NCBI GenBank assembly: GCA_910586775.1
Contig: CAJUJN010000009.1
Location: forward strand, 1-64,000
Origin: an uncultured Acetatifactor sp.
GTDB lineage: Bacteria > Bacillota > Clostridia > Lachnospirales > Lachnospiraceae
Length of the DNA: 64,000 bases
Direction: 5' to 3'
Shown: piece by piece, positions 52,158-61,136 of the stretch
Position numbering within the stretch: position 1 is the stretch's first letter
Layout of the letters: every line of letters begins with the position of its first letter
Made by a program: the position numbers and the translations under genes
The notes under the pieces: model-generated
What the model saw: only the letters and a program-made list of their open reading frames with translations
What the model was told of the DNA's origin: nothing
Database searches by the model: none

Positions 52158-53489
52158 TTACAGGATTACATGTCTGTATGCAACCATTATTTTCCAAAAG
52201 ATGTCCCTTGTATTGATTCTGAGACATTCCTCGAACGCCTCCCGGAATGAGGAGCCTGTCTCCGGCACCGGAAAAACAGCGCAGGCAAATCCTGTCTTCT
52301 CCGGAATGTACTCCTTCTGCAGTTCTTCCGCTCTGGAGCAGTACTCCGCCCAGATACGGTTCTGCTCCTCCGTAAGCCGATATGCTTCCTTCTTCACAAT
52401 CGGTTGAAAATCCACCTCGCCGAAGGTCGCCAGCACCGCAGAGCCTGCATAACCGGCCGCATCCTTTTTGTATTTTTCCCAGGCGGCGCGATTTGCCTCC
52501 AGCTTCCGGTTCATATAATTCCGGTCCAGAAAAAGCGCCCTGTCATCTCTATGGTCATAGTCATACTGCGGGTTGGGATTGCTGCCATGAAAACCGTTCT
52601 TCTCCATGCCCCGGTTATCCAGCATGCTGTATGCAGAGCGGAAAATGACAGGCTTGAACCCCTGCCCTGCAAAATCTTCAACGGCCCGCCGTATCATACG
52701 CTCAAAGCCAATAGGATAATGCAGCCCCACCGTTGCCTTTTCCGCCAGGCTCTTATTCGCTGCCTCAAAATCCATACGGCAGCTTTCTGTAAGCTTATCC
52801 GCCATGGCTGCCACAGTCTCCTCCGGAAGCTTTGCCAGAAACCCGGCCGTCTTCAGGTCGCTTTCGCTGACGTACTCTCCGTATGCATACAGAAACCTCA
52901 CATCCGTCAAATCGCTGTCCATGAGCACCCGGGCCGCAAAACAGCCCTCCGGGCTGACGCTCTCCTGAATCCTGCGCAGCGCCGCATCTTCCGCGTAATC
53001 GTTTACAAACCAGTATAGCTTCCTGCGGATGTCCTCCCGAGAAGGCATCTGCCCCTCCTCCGCCCCATAGGTAAATGCCGTGTAGATCTCCACAAACAGC
53101 TCCATGCGGATCACCAGTTCCTCCAGCCTCCCCTCATGGACAAAGCCGATCAGGCTTCGCAGTTCCGTATATAGAAAACATAATTCCGCGCCATACGTCT
53201 CCCCCAGCCGTGCTGCCGCATAAGCCGGGTCTGCATAGCTTTCGGCATAATGCTCCGGCAGGATATCGGCATACAGGCGCAGATTTCTGCTCTCCAGTTC
53301 CTCCAACGGTGCATTCTGCATCCCGCCCTGCTCCAGGAAACAGCGGGTATCCTCAATCATCAACAGGAAATCCGCGCAAAAGGCAAAATATCTCTCCAGT
53401 CCCTCATTGCCGAAATGCTCTCCCCGTATTTCCCGGATTCTGTCTGTCACCAATTCATAGCGCTCTTTCAATATCTCCGCACCGTTCAC
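52158..53489 (-). CDS. M29-type aminopeptidase, lacking its C-terminal metal-binding half
   Basis: A 443-residue frame. The GTG at 53489 overlaps the upstream stop as GTGA and has GGGAGGG 8 bases before. The sequence resembles the N-terminal two thirds of large Lachnospiraceae aminopeptidases (M29): GFKPVIFRSAYSMLDNRG, then NPQYDYDHRDDRALFLDRNY, GYAGSAVLATFGEVDFQP, FACAVFPVPETGSSFREAFE and RINTRD. Family members then continue about 250-300 residues with the metal ligands. Here translation stops 14 residues after RINTRD and purE follows 59 bp later. It is probably inactive as a peptidase, or has another role. Confidence 0.7.
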   Translation of the reverse strand: MNGAEILKERYELVTDRIREIRGEHFGNEGLERYFAFCADFLLMIEDTRCFLEQGGMQNAPLEELESRNLRLYADILPEHYAESYADPAYAAARLGETYGAELCFLYTELRSLIGFVHEGRLEELVIRMELFVEIYTAFTYGAEEGQMPSREDIRRKLYWFVNDYAEDAALRRIQESVSPEGCFAARVLMDSDLTDVRFLYAYGEYVSESDLKTAGFLAKLPEETVAAMADKLTESCRMDFEAANKSLAEKATVGLHYPIGFERMIRRAVEDFAGQGFKPVIFRSAYSMLDNRGMEKNGFHGSNPNPQYDYDHRDDRALFLDRNYMNRKLEANRAAWEKYKKDAAGYAGSAVLATFGEVDFQPIVKKEAYRLTEEQNRIWAEYCSRAEELQKEYIPEKTGFACAVFPVPETGSSFREAFEECLRINTRDIFWKIMVAYRHVIL

Positions 53490-53809
53490 CGCAGATACCC
53501 TCCCATGTACAAGATCAGCCCGATACACGCAAGAGAAGCCCCGTTCAGCAGGATTCCGGCCACCGGGACAGGCTTGTAATAATTTTTATTCAGTACCGTC
53601 ACAATCCCCATTACCAACCCTGCCAGGGAATAGAACAGCGCAAACAGCGCGGTAAAGCCGTAACCTGTCTTTGCTACGCCGCCGGTTTGGTAAGCGCCAA
53701 ATATCACGATGCCCAAAGACACCAGGCTGATAATCCCCAGAATCACAGCCATCCAGGCCCTGTGGGAGCCCTTCTTGTCCGTAAAAATATATCCTCTTCT
53801 TTTTCCCAT
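53486..53809 (-). CDS. Small four-helix membrane protein (DUF6142-like)
   Basis: A 107-residue protein with three or four hydrophobic segments (AWMAVILGIISLVSLGIVIF, GFTALFALFYSLAGLVMGIV, PVAGILLNGASLACIGLILY) and a short basic start GKRRGYIFTDKKGSHR. Such proteins occur beside M29 aminopeptidase genes in Lachnospiraceae. ATG 53809 is used; a GTG at 53827 touches a GAGGGGA and is an alternative. It overlaps the aminopeptidase start, suggesting translational coupling. No function known. Confidence 0.65.
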   Translation of the reverse strand: MGKRRGYIFTDKKGSHRAWMAVILGIISLVSLGIVIFGAYQTGGVAKTGYGFTALFALFYSLAGLVMGIVTVLNKNYYKPVPVAGILLNGASLACIGLILYMGGYLR

Positions 53810-53860
53810 ATTTAATCTAAAAGGCACTCCCCTCAGGAAATGCCCGCCCGTTTCTCCTCT

Positions 53861-54013
53861 TTAAAATAAAATCCTGGATTTGCCCGCAATTAATTTCGCC
53901 CCGGCAATAATCAGCAAAATTCCTGTCGCAGCTCCCACCACCAGGGTAATGACGCCCAGGACAATGTTGGTTGTTCCCGCTCCCTTCATTACCTTGTACA
54001 CTTTCTCCTCCAT
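53861..54013 (-). CDS. Small single- or two-helix membrane protein
   Basis: A 50-residue frame below usual length cut-offs: MEEKVYKVMKGAGTTNIVLG, then VITLVVGAATGILLIIAGAK, ending KLIAGKSRILF. A purine-rich GGAGCGGAGG lies just before the ATG and it stands in line with the next two genes, so the three (54013 to 52158) form one unit. Function unknown. Confidence 0.6.
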   Translation of the reverse strand: MEEKVYKVMKGAGTTNIVLGVITLVVGAATGILLIIAGAKLIAGKSRILF

Positions 54014-54083
54014 GCCTCCGCTCCCTTCCTGCTTTTTACGTGCTGCCGCATCCTGCCGCAGAAGTTCCTATGGCCGTATCCGC

Positions 54084-54758
54084 CTATGCTCCGTATATCT
54101 TATAGTATTCGTCCAATGATGCTTTCAATTCATCATTGATATAAATTTGTCCCTTGTAGGGCCTGTTATACAGATATTCAATCACATCCTGCATGGTTAT
54201 GATGGCGTGCGCCTCAAAACCGTAGCCTGCACGAATCTCCTCCAGAGCGCTCACATTTCCTCCCGGTCCCTTCTCCATGCGGTTCAGAGACACCATCAGT
54301 CCTTTGATCTCCACCTTCGCCTGAGCCATGATGATGGGAAAAGTCTCTTCAATGGACTTGCCGGAAGTCGTCACATCTTCGATGATGACCACCCTGTCTC
54401 CGTCCCGGAGCCTGCTTCCCAACAGAATCCCTGTATCTCCGTGGTCCTTGACTTCCTTGCGGTTGGAACAGTAACGGACCTCACGCCCGTACAATTCGCT
54501 GTATGCAATGGCGGCCGCCACGCTTAAGGGAATTCCCTTATACGCCGGCCCGAACAATACGTCAAAATCATCTCCGTAATTATCATGAATTGCTTTTGCG
54601 TAGTACTCTCCCAGCTTCTTAAGCTGTCCGCCGGTCACATAAGAGCCCGCATTCATAAAAAAAGGAGATTTCCTGCCGCTTTTTAGCGTAAACTCTCCGA
54701 ATTTCAGTGCCTTGCTGTCCACCATAAATTCAATAAATTCCTGTTTATACTGTTCCAT
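54084..54758 (-). CDS. pyrE: Orotate phosphoribosyltransferase
   Basis: A 224-residue enzyme of pyrimidine synthesis that adds ribose-5-phosphate from PRPP to orotate. The PRPP loop VVIIEDVTTSGKSIEE, the flexible-loop region and GPAYKGIPLSVAAAIAYSEL are all recognisable, with FTLKSGRKSPFFMNAGSY near the N-terminus. Length fits the long bacterial form. No other pyr gene is adjacent. Confidence 0.96.
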   Translation of the reverse strand: MEQYKQEFIEFMVDSKALKFGEFTLKSGRKSPFFMNAGSYVTGGQLKKLGEYYAKAIHDNYGDDFDVLFGPAYKGIPLSVAAAIAYSELYGREVRYCSNRKEVKDHGDTGILLGSRLRDGDRVVIIEDVTTSGKSIEETFPIIMAQAKVEIKGLMVSLNRMEKGPGGNVSALEEIRAGYGFEAHAIITMQDVIEYLYNRPYKGQIYINDELKASLDEYYKIYGA

Positions 54759-55032
54759 CTGCGCTGTCTTCTCCTTATTTTTCTTTCCGTTTTTGCGTAA
54801 CCGCCTGTCAGTATTTTATCATATTTTCCATCCAGATTCAACCATTTATGCTTAATCAGCCATAAAGATTTGCTTCGCAGGCCCGTGGTTCCAGGACCGT
54901 CCAAAGGCAGGCATTCCTATAATGTATACCCATAAACACAAATAATTGCCGGTCTGCACAGTATAACGAGTGAACGCATCAGCAATCCAGAGCCGAATGC
55001 GGCAATTAAATGCGTTCACGAGTATAAAAAGC

Positions 55033-55134
55033 CGGGACTGTCGGGAAACGGCCGCATCTCCTTAGTATATGCTGTGGTACATTGAGAACCGACATCATAT
55101 ATCGTATGGAATGCTATTTCCCCACAGTTCCAGC
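55033..55134. repeat. Dispersed ~100-bp hairpin repeat, copy B
   Basis: Opposite orientation to copy A at 42273-42380. Shared blocks are CTGTCGGGAAACG, ATATGCTGTGGTACATTGAGA, CATATAT and TATTTCCC. It lies just past the LysR gene stop. The remaining 54759-55032 gap holds only a 9-bp inverted repeat TGAACGCAT / ATGCGTTCA (about 54971-55017) and no gene. Confidence 0.8.
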
Positions 55135-55141
55135 CTTCCGG

Positions 55142-56029
55142 TTATCCTGACTCCATAATCTCCAAAAGCTTTTTCGCTGCCATAGAGACAGGCATTTTGC
55201 GTTCAGTCACTACGCATATCTGTCTCCTGGGTATCATCTTATTGAACCGAAGTTCAAACAGAAGCCCTGATTCCAACGCTTCCGCCGCAAAATCCCGCAC
55301 TACACAGCCTATCCCCAGGTTTCGCAGCGCAAACTGTACAATCATGTCACTGGTGGATAGTTCGAATTCCGGCTGCAGCTCCACACCGTTTGCGGACAGA
55401 TAAGTATTCATATAGCTTCTGGTGCTGGTGTTGCCTTCGAGGAATATCATGGGAAGCCCTTCCAACTCCTGCAGGTCCATCATCCGGTTTTTATAGGAGG
55501 TAAAACGTCTGCCCGCTACAAATACATCCTCAATCTCTCTCACCTGCTCCACGCACAGCTCCTCCCCGTACTCAAAAGGAGTGCTGATCACGCCGAAATC
55601 GATTTTCCCTGTCCGCAGAAGCCGCAGAGTCTCCGGAGTAGGCGCATTGGCCACAATGACCTTGATACCCGGATGCAGCTCATGGAATTTTTCCAGGAAC
55701 GGAAGCAGATAGAAACGCAGCGTCATGTCACTGGCGCCGATATGGACCTCGCCCAATTCCAGATTCAGCATCTGCTCCACTTTCTCCACTCCCTGCTCGA
55801 TTTCCTCATATCCTTTTTCCACATAGGGATAGAGAAGCTGTCCCTCTCTGGTAAGCCGGACTCCTTTGGATGCCCTCTGAAAGAGAGGTGTGCCCAGACT
55901 CCGCTCCAGAGCCTTCAGGGACTGACTTACTGCAGGCTGGGATATGGCGAGCTCGTTTGCGGCGCCGGTGACGCTTCCCAGCTTTGCGGTATAATAAAAT
56001 ACTTTAAAATATTCCAGATTTGCGACCAT
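55142..56029 (-). CDS. LysR-family transcriptional regulator
   Basis: A 295-residue LTTR. The N-terminal winged helix is ANLEYFKVFYYTAKLGSVTG, then AANELAISQPAVSQSLKALE and GTPLFQRASKGVRLT. The effector domain follows from residue ~90 (GEVHIGASDMTLRFYLLPFL, KIDFGVISTP). The ligand is unknown. It is separated from pyrE and purA by non-coding DNA, so targets cannot be named. It lies on the same strand as its neighbours, unlike the usual divergent arrangement. Confidence 0.9.
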   Translation of the reverse strand: MVANLEYFKVFYYTAKLGSVTGAANELAISQPAVSQSLKALERSLGTPLFQRASKGVRLTREGQLLYPYVEKGYEEIEQGVEKVEQMLNLELGEVHIGASDMTLRFYLLPFLEKFHELHPGIKVIVANAPTPETLRLLRTGKIDFGVISTPFEYGEELCVEQVREIEDVFVAGRRFTSYKNRMMDLQELEGLPMIFLEGNTSTRSYMNTYLSANGVELQPEFELSTSDMIVQFALRNLGIGCVVRDFAAEALESGLLFELRFNKMIPRRQICVVTERKMPVSMAAKKLLEIMESG

Positions 56030-56144
56030 ATCTCACTTTTGAGGCCTTTCTTCCCGCATCGTCCTTAAAACCCTGACCCGGACAAGCCGGAACCATTTTG
56101 CGCAGGGAATCATTGTTAAGCGCCTAAATGGCACAGAACCCTTC

Positions 56145-57437
56145 TCAGGCTTTCAAAGAAGACTCTCTGTAGATAATATCTTCTCTGCCGGGGCCGTTGC
56201 TGACCATGGTGACGGGATAGCCAATCCGCTCCTCTATAAACTCAATATAGCGTCTGCAATTCTCCGGCAAATCCTCATATTTGCGGATGCCCCGGATATC
56301 GCACTTCCATCCGGGAAGCTTCTCCAGGACGGGCTTTGCCTTCTCCAGCCTGTGGCTCACAGGGAAATCGGCGGTTACTTCGCCGTCAATCTCATAGCCC
56401 ACGCAGACAGGAATCTCATCCAGGTATCCCAGCACATCCAACACCGTAAATGCCACATCCGTTGCTCCCTGCAGGCGGCAGCCATACCTGGATGCCACGC
56501 AGTCAAACCAGCCCACGCGTCTGGGACGCCCGGTAGTGGCGCCGTATTCTCCTCCGTCCCCGCCGCGCCGGCGCAGTTCTTCCGCTTCCTCCCCGAAAAG
56601 TTCGGAGACAAATGCCCCTGCTCCCACTGCCGAGGAGTACGCCTTGCAGACGGTCACGATCTGTTTAATCTCATAAGGCGGCAGGCCCGCTCCGATGGCG
56701 CCGAATGCAGCCAGAGTGGAAGACGATGTAACCATGGGATATATACCGTGATCCGGATCCTTCAGCGTGCCCAGCTGGCCTTCCAGCAATACTGTCTTCC
56801 CCTCTTTCAGAGCCTTGTCCAGGAAGGAAGACACGTCACAGACATAAGGTGCCACCATGTCTCTGTATTCATGCAGAGTTGCCAGCAGTTCCTTCGGATT
56901 GATCAGCGGCTTGTGATACAGATGCTCCAGAAGCACATTTTTCGTCTCGCAGATACGTTCCGTCTTTTCCTTCAGCAATTCTTCGTCGAACAACTCGCTT
57001 ACCTGGAAGCCGATCTTGGCATATTTATCGGAATAGAAAGGGGCGATTCCCGACTTTGTGGAACCGAAGGACTTGCCGCCCAGCCTTTCCTCCTCATACT
57101 GATCAAATAAAATATGATAGGGCATGACAATCTGTGCCCGATCGGACACCAGCAGCTTCGGTGCCGGCACATTCCTGTCAATAATGGACTGTACTTCCCG
57201 AAACAGCAACGGTATGTTTAACGCTACACCGTTACCTATGATATTGGTGATATGGCTGCTAAACACACCTGACGGAAGCGCATGCAACGCAAATTTCCCA
57301 TAATCATTCACGATCGTATGCCCTGCGTTGGCACCGCCCTGAAACCGCACAACAATATCCGCATCCTGTGCCATCATATCGGTAATCTTGCCTTTTCCCT
57401 CGTCACCCCAGTTGGCTCCTACGATTGCCTTTACCAT
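56145..57437 (-). CDS. purA: Adenylosuccinate synthetase
   Basis: A 430-residue GTP-dependent enzyme converting IMP and aspartate to adenylosuccinate. The N-terminus is VGANWGDEGKGKITDMMAQD (P-loop), then FQGGANAGHTIVNDYGKFAL, GNGVALNIP, and GQLGTLKDPDHGIYPMVTSS, TGRPRRVGWFD. Length is as expected. GGAGG precedes the ATG. It is a single gene away from the main pur cluster. Confidence 0.97.
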   Translation of the reverse strand: MVKAIVGANWGDEGKGKITDMMAQDADIVVRFQGGANAGHTIVNDYGKFALHALPSGVFSSHITNIIGNGVALNIPLLFREVQSIIDRNVPAPKLLVSDRAQIVMPYHILFDQYEEERLGGKSFGSTKSGIAPFYSDKYAKIGFQVSELFDEELLKEKTERICETKNVLLEHLYHKPLINPKELLATLHEYRDMVAPYVCDVSSFLDKALKEGKTVLLEGQLGTLKDPDHGIYPMVTSSSTLAAFGAIGAGLPPYEIKQIVTVCKAYSSAVGAGAFVSELFGEEAEELRRRGGDGGEYGATTGRPRRVGWFDCVASRYGCRLQGATDVAFTVLDVLGYLDEIPVCVGYEIDGEVTADFPVSHRLEKAKPVLEKLPGWKCDIRGIRKYEDLPENCRRYIEFIEERIGYPVTMVSNGPGREDIIYRESSLKA

Positions 57438-57570
57438 TTTTCCTCCATTCCCTGCTGACAGGCAGCAGGCGTTCGTTTTTTGCTTTGCGGTTTTATTATA
57501 CTATATTGCATTTCATAAGTAAAATCAATATATTTTATATTTGATATAAGCTTTTATTATATTAGTTGTT

Positions 57571-58878
57571 TTACTTTTCCTTCAAACGGGATTGCCCTTT
57601 TCCTGCTCTCCCTTTCATTGCGGAGCCTGTATCCCGTTTCCCCGGCTCTGCGTCCGCCCCCGCATGACCTTTTCCTGTTCCCGTATTCTCCCGCGGCCCG
57701 TCCTTCCTTCCGGACTCCTGCCCACCGGCCGGGATCGGTATCCGTTTCTCTGCATTGCGCCTGTTCACGCTCTCCCGAAGCAGCGCATAGCAGGAAGACA
57801 TCAGCGGTATAAAGAACAGCATGCCTGACACGCCGAAGAGGCTGCCGCCCAGGCTGACCGCCATCAGCACCCAGATAGCCGGCAGCCCCACAGAATTTCC
57901 CACGACTTTGGGATAAATCAGATTCCCCTCTATCTGCTGCAGCACCAGGAACAGTATAATGAACCACAGCGCCAGGAGGGGATTGTCTATCAGGATGAGA
58001 AATGCCCCTACCGCACAGCCGATAAACGCCCCCACTATGGGAATCAATGCCGTGAATGCAATCAGCACACCCACCATCAGCGCGTAGGGCATTCTGAACA
58101 GGGTCATGGAAATAACGAACATCGTCCCCAGAATCACCGCCTCCAGGCACTGTCCCGTGATAAAGCTGCTGAAATTCCTGTACAGCAGACTGCATATCTC
58201 CAGCGTCCTGCGACAGAAAGCTTCTGGCAGATAAGCCGCAAGTATCCTGCGCCCCTGGTCAGCCAGATTTTCCTTCTGCGAAAGGATATACAGTGCAAAA
58301 ATGAACGAAATTACAGCATTCACCACACCCGATATAATGCCGCTGGCTACATTCACCGTAGAATTCAGCATATCACCGGCACCGTTTTTCAGGAAATCAA
58401 ATATACTGTTCAATATGGAATCCCAGTTCATCTCCAGCTGCTCCAGCTTGCTGACCTGCTCTGCCAGCTCAGGATATTTCTTCGTCAGCTTATCCAGCTC
58501 CTCTATAATGCTGTCCATAAAGGCCGGTACCTTCTTTCCGACCTCTGCAGCGGTAGATGCCACCTGCGGCACCACTGTCCCCACCACCACGGTAATGATC
58601 AGCACTACCGTTACCAGCGCAAGCACCATGCTCACAGGACGCTTCAGTTTTCCGGCACTTCTTCCCTTCCAGCGGGCCAGAAGCTTCTCCTCAATCGCCC
58701 GCATGGGAATATTCAGGATAAACGCAATAACTCCGCCCACCAGAAAGGGAGACATTATGCCGAACAGGAACACAATTCCCCGAAACACCGCTTCACTGTA
58801 TATGAGTCCCAACACCAAAAAAGCCGCCAACAACATCAAACGTCTGATTTGCCTGATTTTTTCCCTGCTGAATCCCAT
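57571..58878 (-). CDS. AI-2E family transporter
   Basis: A 435-residue polytopic membrane protein of the AI-2E/YdiK/PerM family (formerly UPF0118). It has about eight helices, the central soluble stretch (VEVGKKVPAFMDSIIEELDK-like, ~90-170) and the conserved LIPIVGAFIGCAVGAFLILI and NPLLALWFIILFLVLQQIEG segments followed by YPKVVGNSVGLPAIWVL. The C-terminal ~60 residues are Gly/Lys/Arg-rich. ATG 58878 follows GGAGG by 8 bases. Substrate is unknown; the family name does not prove AI-2 export. Confidence 0.88.
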   Translation of the reverse strand: MGFSREKIRQIRRLMLLAAFLVLGLIYSEAVFRGIVFLFGIMSPFLVGGVIAFILNIPMRAIEEKLLARWKGRSAGKLKRPVSMVLALVTVVLIITVVVGTVVPQVASTAAEVGKKVPAFMDSIIEELDKLTKKYPELAEQVSKLEQLEMNWDSILNSIFDFLKNGAGDMLNSTVNVASGIISGVVNAVISFIFALYILSQKENLADQGRRILAAYLPEAFCRRTLEICSLLYRNFSSFITGQCLEAVILGTMFVISMTLFRMPYALMVGVLIAFTALIPIVGAFIGCAVGAFLILIDNPLLALWFIILFLVLQQIEGNLIYPKVVGNSVGLPAIWVLMAVSLGGSLFGVSGMLFFIPLMSSCYALLRESVNRRNAEKRIPIPAGGQESGRKDGPRENTGTGKGHAGADAEPGKRDTGSAMKGRAGKGQSRLKEK

Positions 58879-59004
58879 TTTATCAACCTCCGTACTATAA
58901 TGGATAAAGCTTATCACAGATAACCGCAATAGTCAAACAACATCTCTTCAGAAAACCGTCATGTGGTATCCTCCGAAAAAATTTCATTTTTCATAAAAAA
59001 ACAC

Positions 59005-59033
59005 TTGGCAAACGGCCCAAGAGGTGCTATAAT
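59005..59033 (+). promoter_or_regulatory. Promoter of tRNA-Gly
   Basis: TTGGCA, 17 bases, TATAAT on the plus strand, 25 bases before the tRNA 5' end. Confidence 0.8.
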
Positions 59034-59057
59034 ATCTCTTGTCAGAAGCAACCGTGT

Positions 59058-59128
59058 GCAGATATAGTATATCGGTAGTACATCAGCTTCCCAAGCTGAG
59101 GGGGTGGGTTCGACTCCCATTATCTGCT
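59058..59128 (+). tRNA. tRNA-Gly (anticodon CCC)
   Basis: A 71-nt cloverleaf. Acceptor arms are GCAGATA / TATCTGC with U73 discriminator, anticodon stem TCAGC / GCTGA with loop TTCCCAA (anticodon CCC), and T-loop GGTTCGACTCC. The CCA end is not encoded. It reads GGG glycine codons. Confidence 0.92.
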
Positions 59129-59137
59129 CTCTAAAAA

Positions 59138-59179
59138 TGCCGCACATTCCTCTTTGAAACAGAAATGTGCGGTATTTTT
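59138..59179 (+). terminator. Terminator after tRNA-Gly, bidirectional
   Basis: TGCCGCACATT / AATGTGCGGTA stem with TTTTTATAT on the plus strand. The complementary strand also ends in a T-run. Confidence 0.85.
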
Positions 59180-59220
59180 ATATGTGAATCATGTATGAAT
59201 CACATCAGAAGGGGGAACCT

Positions 59221-59793
59221 TCACTCCGATTCCCCCTTCTTCCCCTGCACAATCTCTTCCAGTGTTCTGGGCGTATATCCCATGTAATCAATCATCGCCC
59301 CACAGTTATACATCCTGCACGGCTTATCATAGAGAGCTTCCATCTCATACTTCACCCGCTCCATCATATTCCACTCAAAACTGCTGTGGACATGCCCGTA
59401 TAAATGGTACCAGCCATAGAAATGATGATTAAAACAGGGAATGGGATAATGGCTGAGCACGATCCCTGTCTTATCCGGAAGCAGAATTTCCTTATAGTCC
59501 GTTATCTCTGCAAACAGAGACTGAAACTCTCTGTTCTTCAACAGATTCTTGTCGTGATTTCCCACAATAAGATGTTTGATGCCGTTCAACCTTTTTACCA
59601 GGGCTATGGTTTTCGAGGCATTCATCCAGCTGATATCTCCCAGTATGAACACCTCGTCGTCCATGCCCACCGCGCCGTTCCAGTTTTCCGCCAAAACCCT
59701 GTCATGCTCTTCGATGGTCCGAAAGGGTCTGTTGTCGAAAGCCAGCGCATTTTCATGTCCGAAATGCGTATCCGCAATGAAATAGAATGCCAC
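59221..59793 (-). CDS. Calcineurin-like metallophosphoesterase
   Basis: A 190-residue hydrolase. I use GTG 59793, eight bases after the GGAGG that overlaps the end of the upstream gene. The motifs are FIADTHFGHEN (D-x-H), ILGDISW (GD), LIVGNHDKN (GNH), VLSHYPIP and YHLYGHVHS (GHxH), all metal ligands of this superfamily. The substrate is unknown; short relatives act on phosphodiesters. It is coupled to the nicotinamidase-like gene (4-5 bp gap between coding parts). Confidence 0.88.
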   Translation of the reverse strand: MAFYFIADTHFGHENALAFDNRPFRTIEEHDRVLAENWNGAVGMDDEVFILGDISWMNASKTIALVKRLNGIKHLIVGNHDKNLLKNREFQSLFAEITDYKEILLPDKTGIVLSHYPIPCFNHHFYGWYHLYGHVHSSFEWNMMERVKYEMEALYDKPCRMYNCGAMIDYMGYTPRTLEEIVQGKKGESE

Positions 59794-59797
59794 CGCT

Positions 59798-60328
59798 TCA
59801 TCCTCCGATGATATCAATCTGGCACATCTTCATGGTCTCCAGCGCCGCTGCGTGCGTCTCGGGCGTAACCCCTGCACAGCAGGAAGCATCCACGGAGATA
59901 CCCATCTCCGGAAAATACGCCTTCAGCAGAAGCGCATTGGAAACCACACAGATATCCGTGCACAATCCGACCAGTTCCACCTCGATCTCTTCCTTCTCCC
60001 GAATCCTGCGTAGCTCTTCCACCAGCGCCGTGGAGCCGAAAGTCGGCTTCTCAATGGTCTTATAATCCTTATCCGATAATGCGTACAATACTTTCTCGTG
60101 GAGCAGCCATCCCCCTGTACCGCTGATACAATGAGGCACCGGCAGCTTCTTCCCCTCCGGCGTCTCCAGATAGTCTTCGTGATGCGTGTCAAGCGTGGCA
60201 AGAATCCTTCCCTCAAATCCTGAAATCTTCTCTGCCACCCTGTCGACAATCCCCACAGCCTCCTTCGACCCCAGTGAGCCGTCAATAAAGTCATTCTGCA
60301 TATCCACAACAATCAGTATTTTTTTCAT
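59798..60328 (-). CDS. Isochorismatase-family hydrolase, nicotinamidase-like
   Basis: A 176-residue cysteine hydrolase. The catalytic triad is Asp9 in VVDMQNDF, Lys94 in EKPTFGS and Cys127 in GLCTDICVVS. The DTHHED segment (D47, H49) fits the metal site of PncA nicotinamidases, so conversion of nicotinamide to nicotinate for NAD salvage is the most likely role. Other isochorismatase-fold amidases cannot be excluded. ATG 60328 lies in line with an upstream intergenic region with no clear promoter. Confidence 0.85.
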   Translation of the reverse strand: MKKILIVVDMQNDFIDGSLGSKEAVGIVDRVAEKISGFEGRILATLDTHHEDYLETPEGKKLPVPHCISGTGGWLLHEKVLYALSDKDYKTIEKPTFGSTALVEELRRIREKEEIEVELVGLCTDICVVSNALLLKAYFPEMGISVDASCCAGVTPETHAAALETMKMCQIDIIGG

Positions 60329-60412
60329 GGTATCCGCGCGCCTCCGTTTTCATTTTTTATCTATTGTACCATTCCCAAAGGCAATCCACAAGCCATGATA
60401 AAATTTTCCGGC

Positions 60413-60440
60413 AAAAAACCCGGCAGACTCTCCTGCCGGG
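60413..60440 (-). terminator. Terminator of the infC-rpmI-rplT operon
   Basis: CCCGGCAG / CTGCCGGG stem with a 6-base loop, on the minus strand followed by TTTTTT. It begins 17 bases past the rplT stop. Confidence 0.9.
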
Positions 60441-60456
60441 CTCATCACCGTACCGC

Positions 60457-60813
60457 TTATGCCACCTTGCTCTTGGCAAGCTCTGCCAGGGCCTTGAATC
60501 CCTCCGCATCGTTTACTGCCATCTCAGCCAACATCTTTCTGTTGATCTCCACACCGGCTACCTTCAGGCCGTACATAAACCTGCTGTATGACAGACCGTT
60601 GATACGCGCAGCCGCATTGATACGCGCAATCCAAAGCTGTCTGAACTGACGCTTTTTCTCTTTCCTGCCCGCGTATGAACTGGCAAGCGCTCTCATAACG
60701 GACTGCTTTGCAATTCTGTACTGTTTGCTTCTCGCTCCTCTGTAGCCCTTTGCGAGTTTTAATACTCTATTATGTCTTTTCTTGGCGTTCAAACCGCCTT
60801 TAATTCTAGCCAT
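60457..60813 (-). CDS. rplT: 50S ribosomal protein L20
   Basis: A 118-residue basic ribosomal protein needed early in 50S assembly. ARIKGGLNAKKRHNRVLKLA, then GYRGARSKQYRIAKQSVMRA, are canonical. In Firmicutes L20 represses its own operon through the infC leader. It is the last gene, 79 bp after rpmI. Confidence 0.98.
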   Translation of the reverse strand: MARIKGGLNAKKRHNRVLKLAKGYRGARSKQYRIAKQSVMRALASSYAGRKEKKRQFRQLWIARINAAARINGLSYSRFMYGLKVAGVEINRKMLAEMAVNDAEGFKALAELAKSKVA

Positions 60814-60892
60814 TCCTGATCTCCTCCTAACTTTAATCCTGTAACCGCTCTTCTCAATGTCTTCCAGGCATCAACATTTTCGGCTCTGTCTC

Positions 60893-61090
60893 TTACAAAT
60901 AGGGTAAAATCTTCTTCATGTTCTTTACATTGGTTGCATCTGTCATGGCAGGCTTTCTCAGATTACGCTTTGTCTTAGCGCTCTTCTTGGTCAGGATATG
61001 GCGCTTATAAGCTTTATTTCTCTTCAATTTACCGGTTCCTGTTACTTTAAAACGCTTTGCAGCCGACCTGCTTGTCTTCATTTTAGGCAT
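60893..61090 (-). CDS. rpmI: 50S ribosomal protein L35
   Basis: A 65-residue small ribosomal protein: PKMKTSRSAAKRFKVTGTGK, then LKRNKAYKRHILTKKSAKTK. Normal length, good ribosome site. It stands between infC and rplT as usual. Confidence 0.98.
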   Translation of the reverse strand: MPKMKTSRSAAKRFKVTGTGKLKRNKAYKRHILTKKSAKTKRNLRKPAMTDATNVKNMKKILPYL

Positions 61091-61136
61091 AACTACTTCC
61101 TCCTATACTTTAATTAATCTATTTTAACTGACATTC

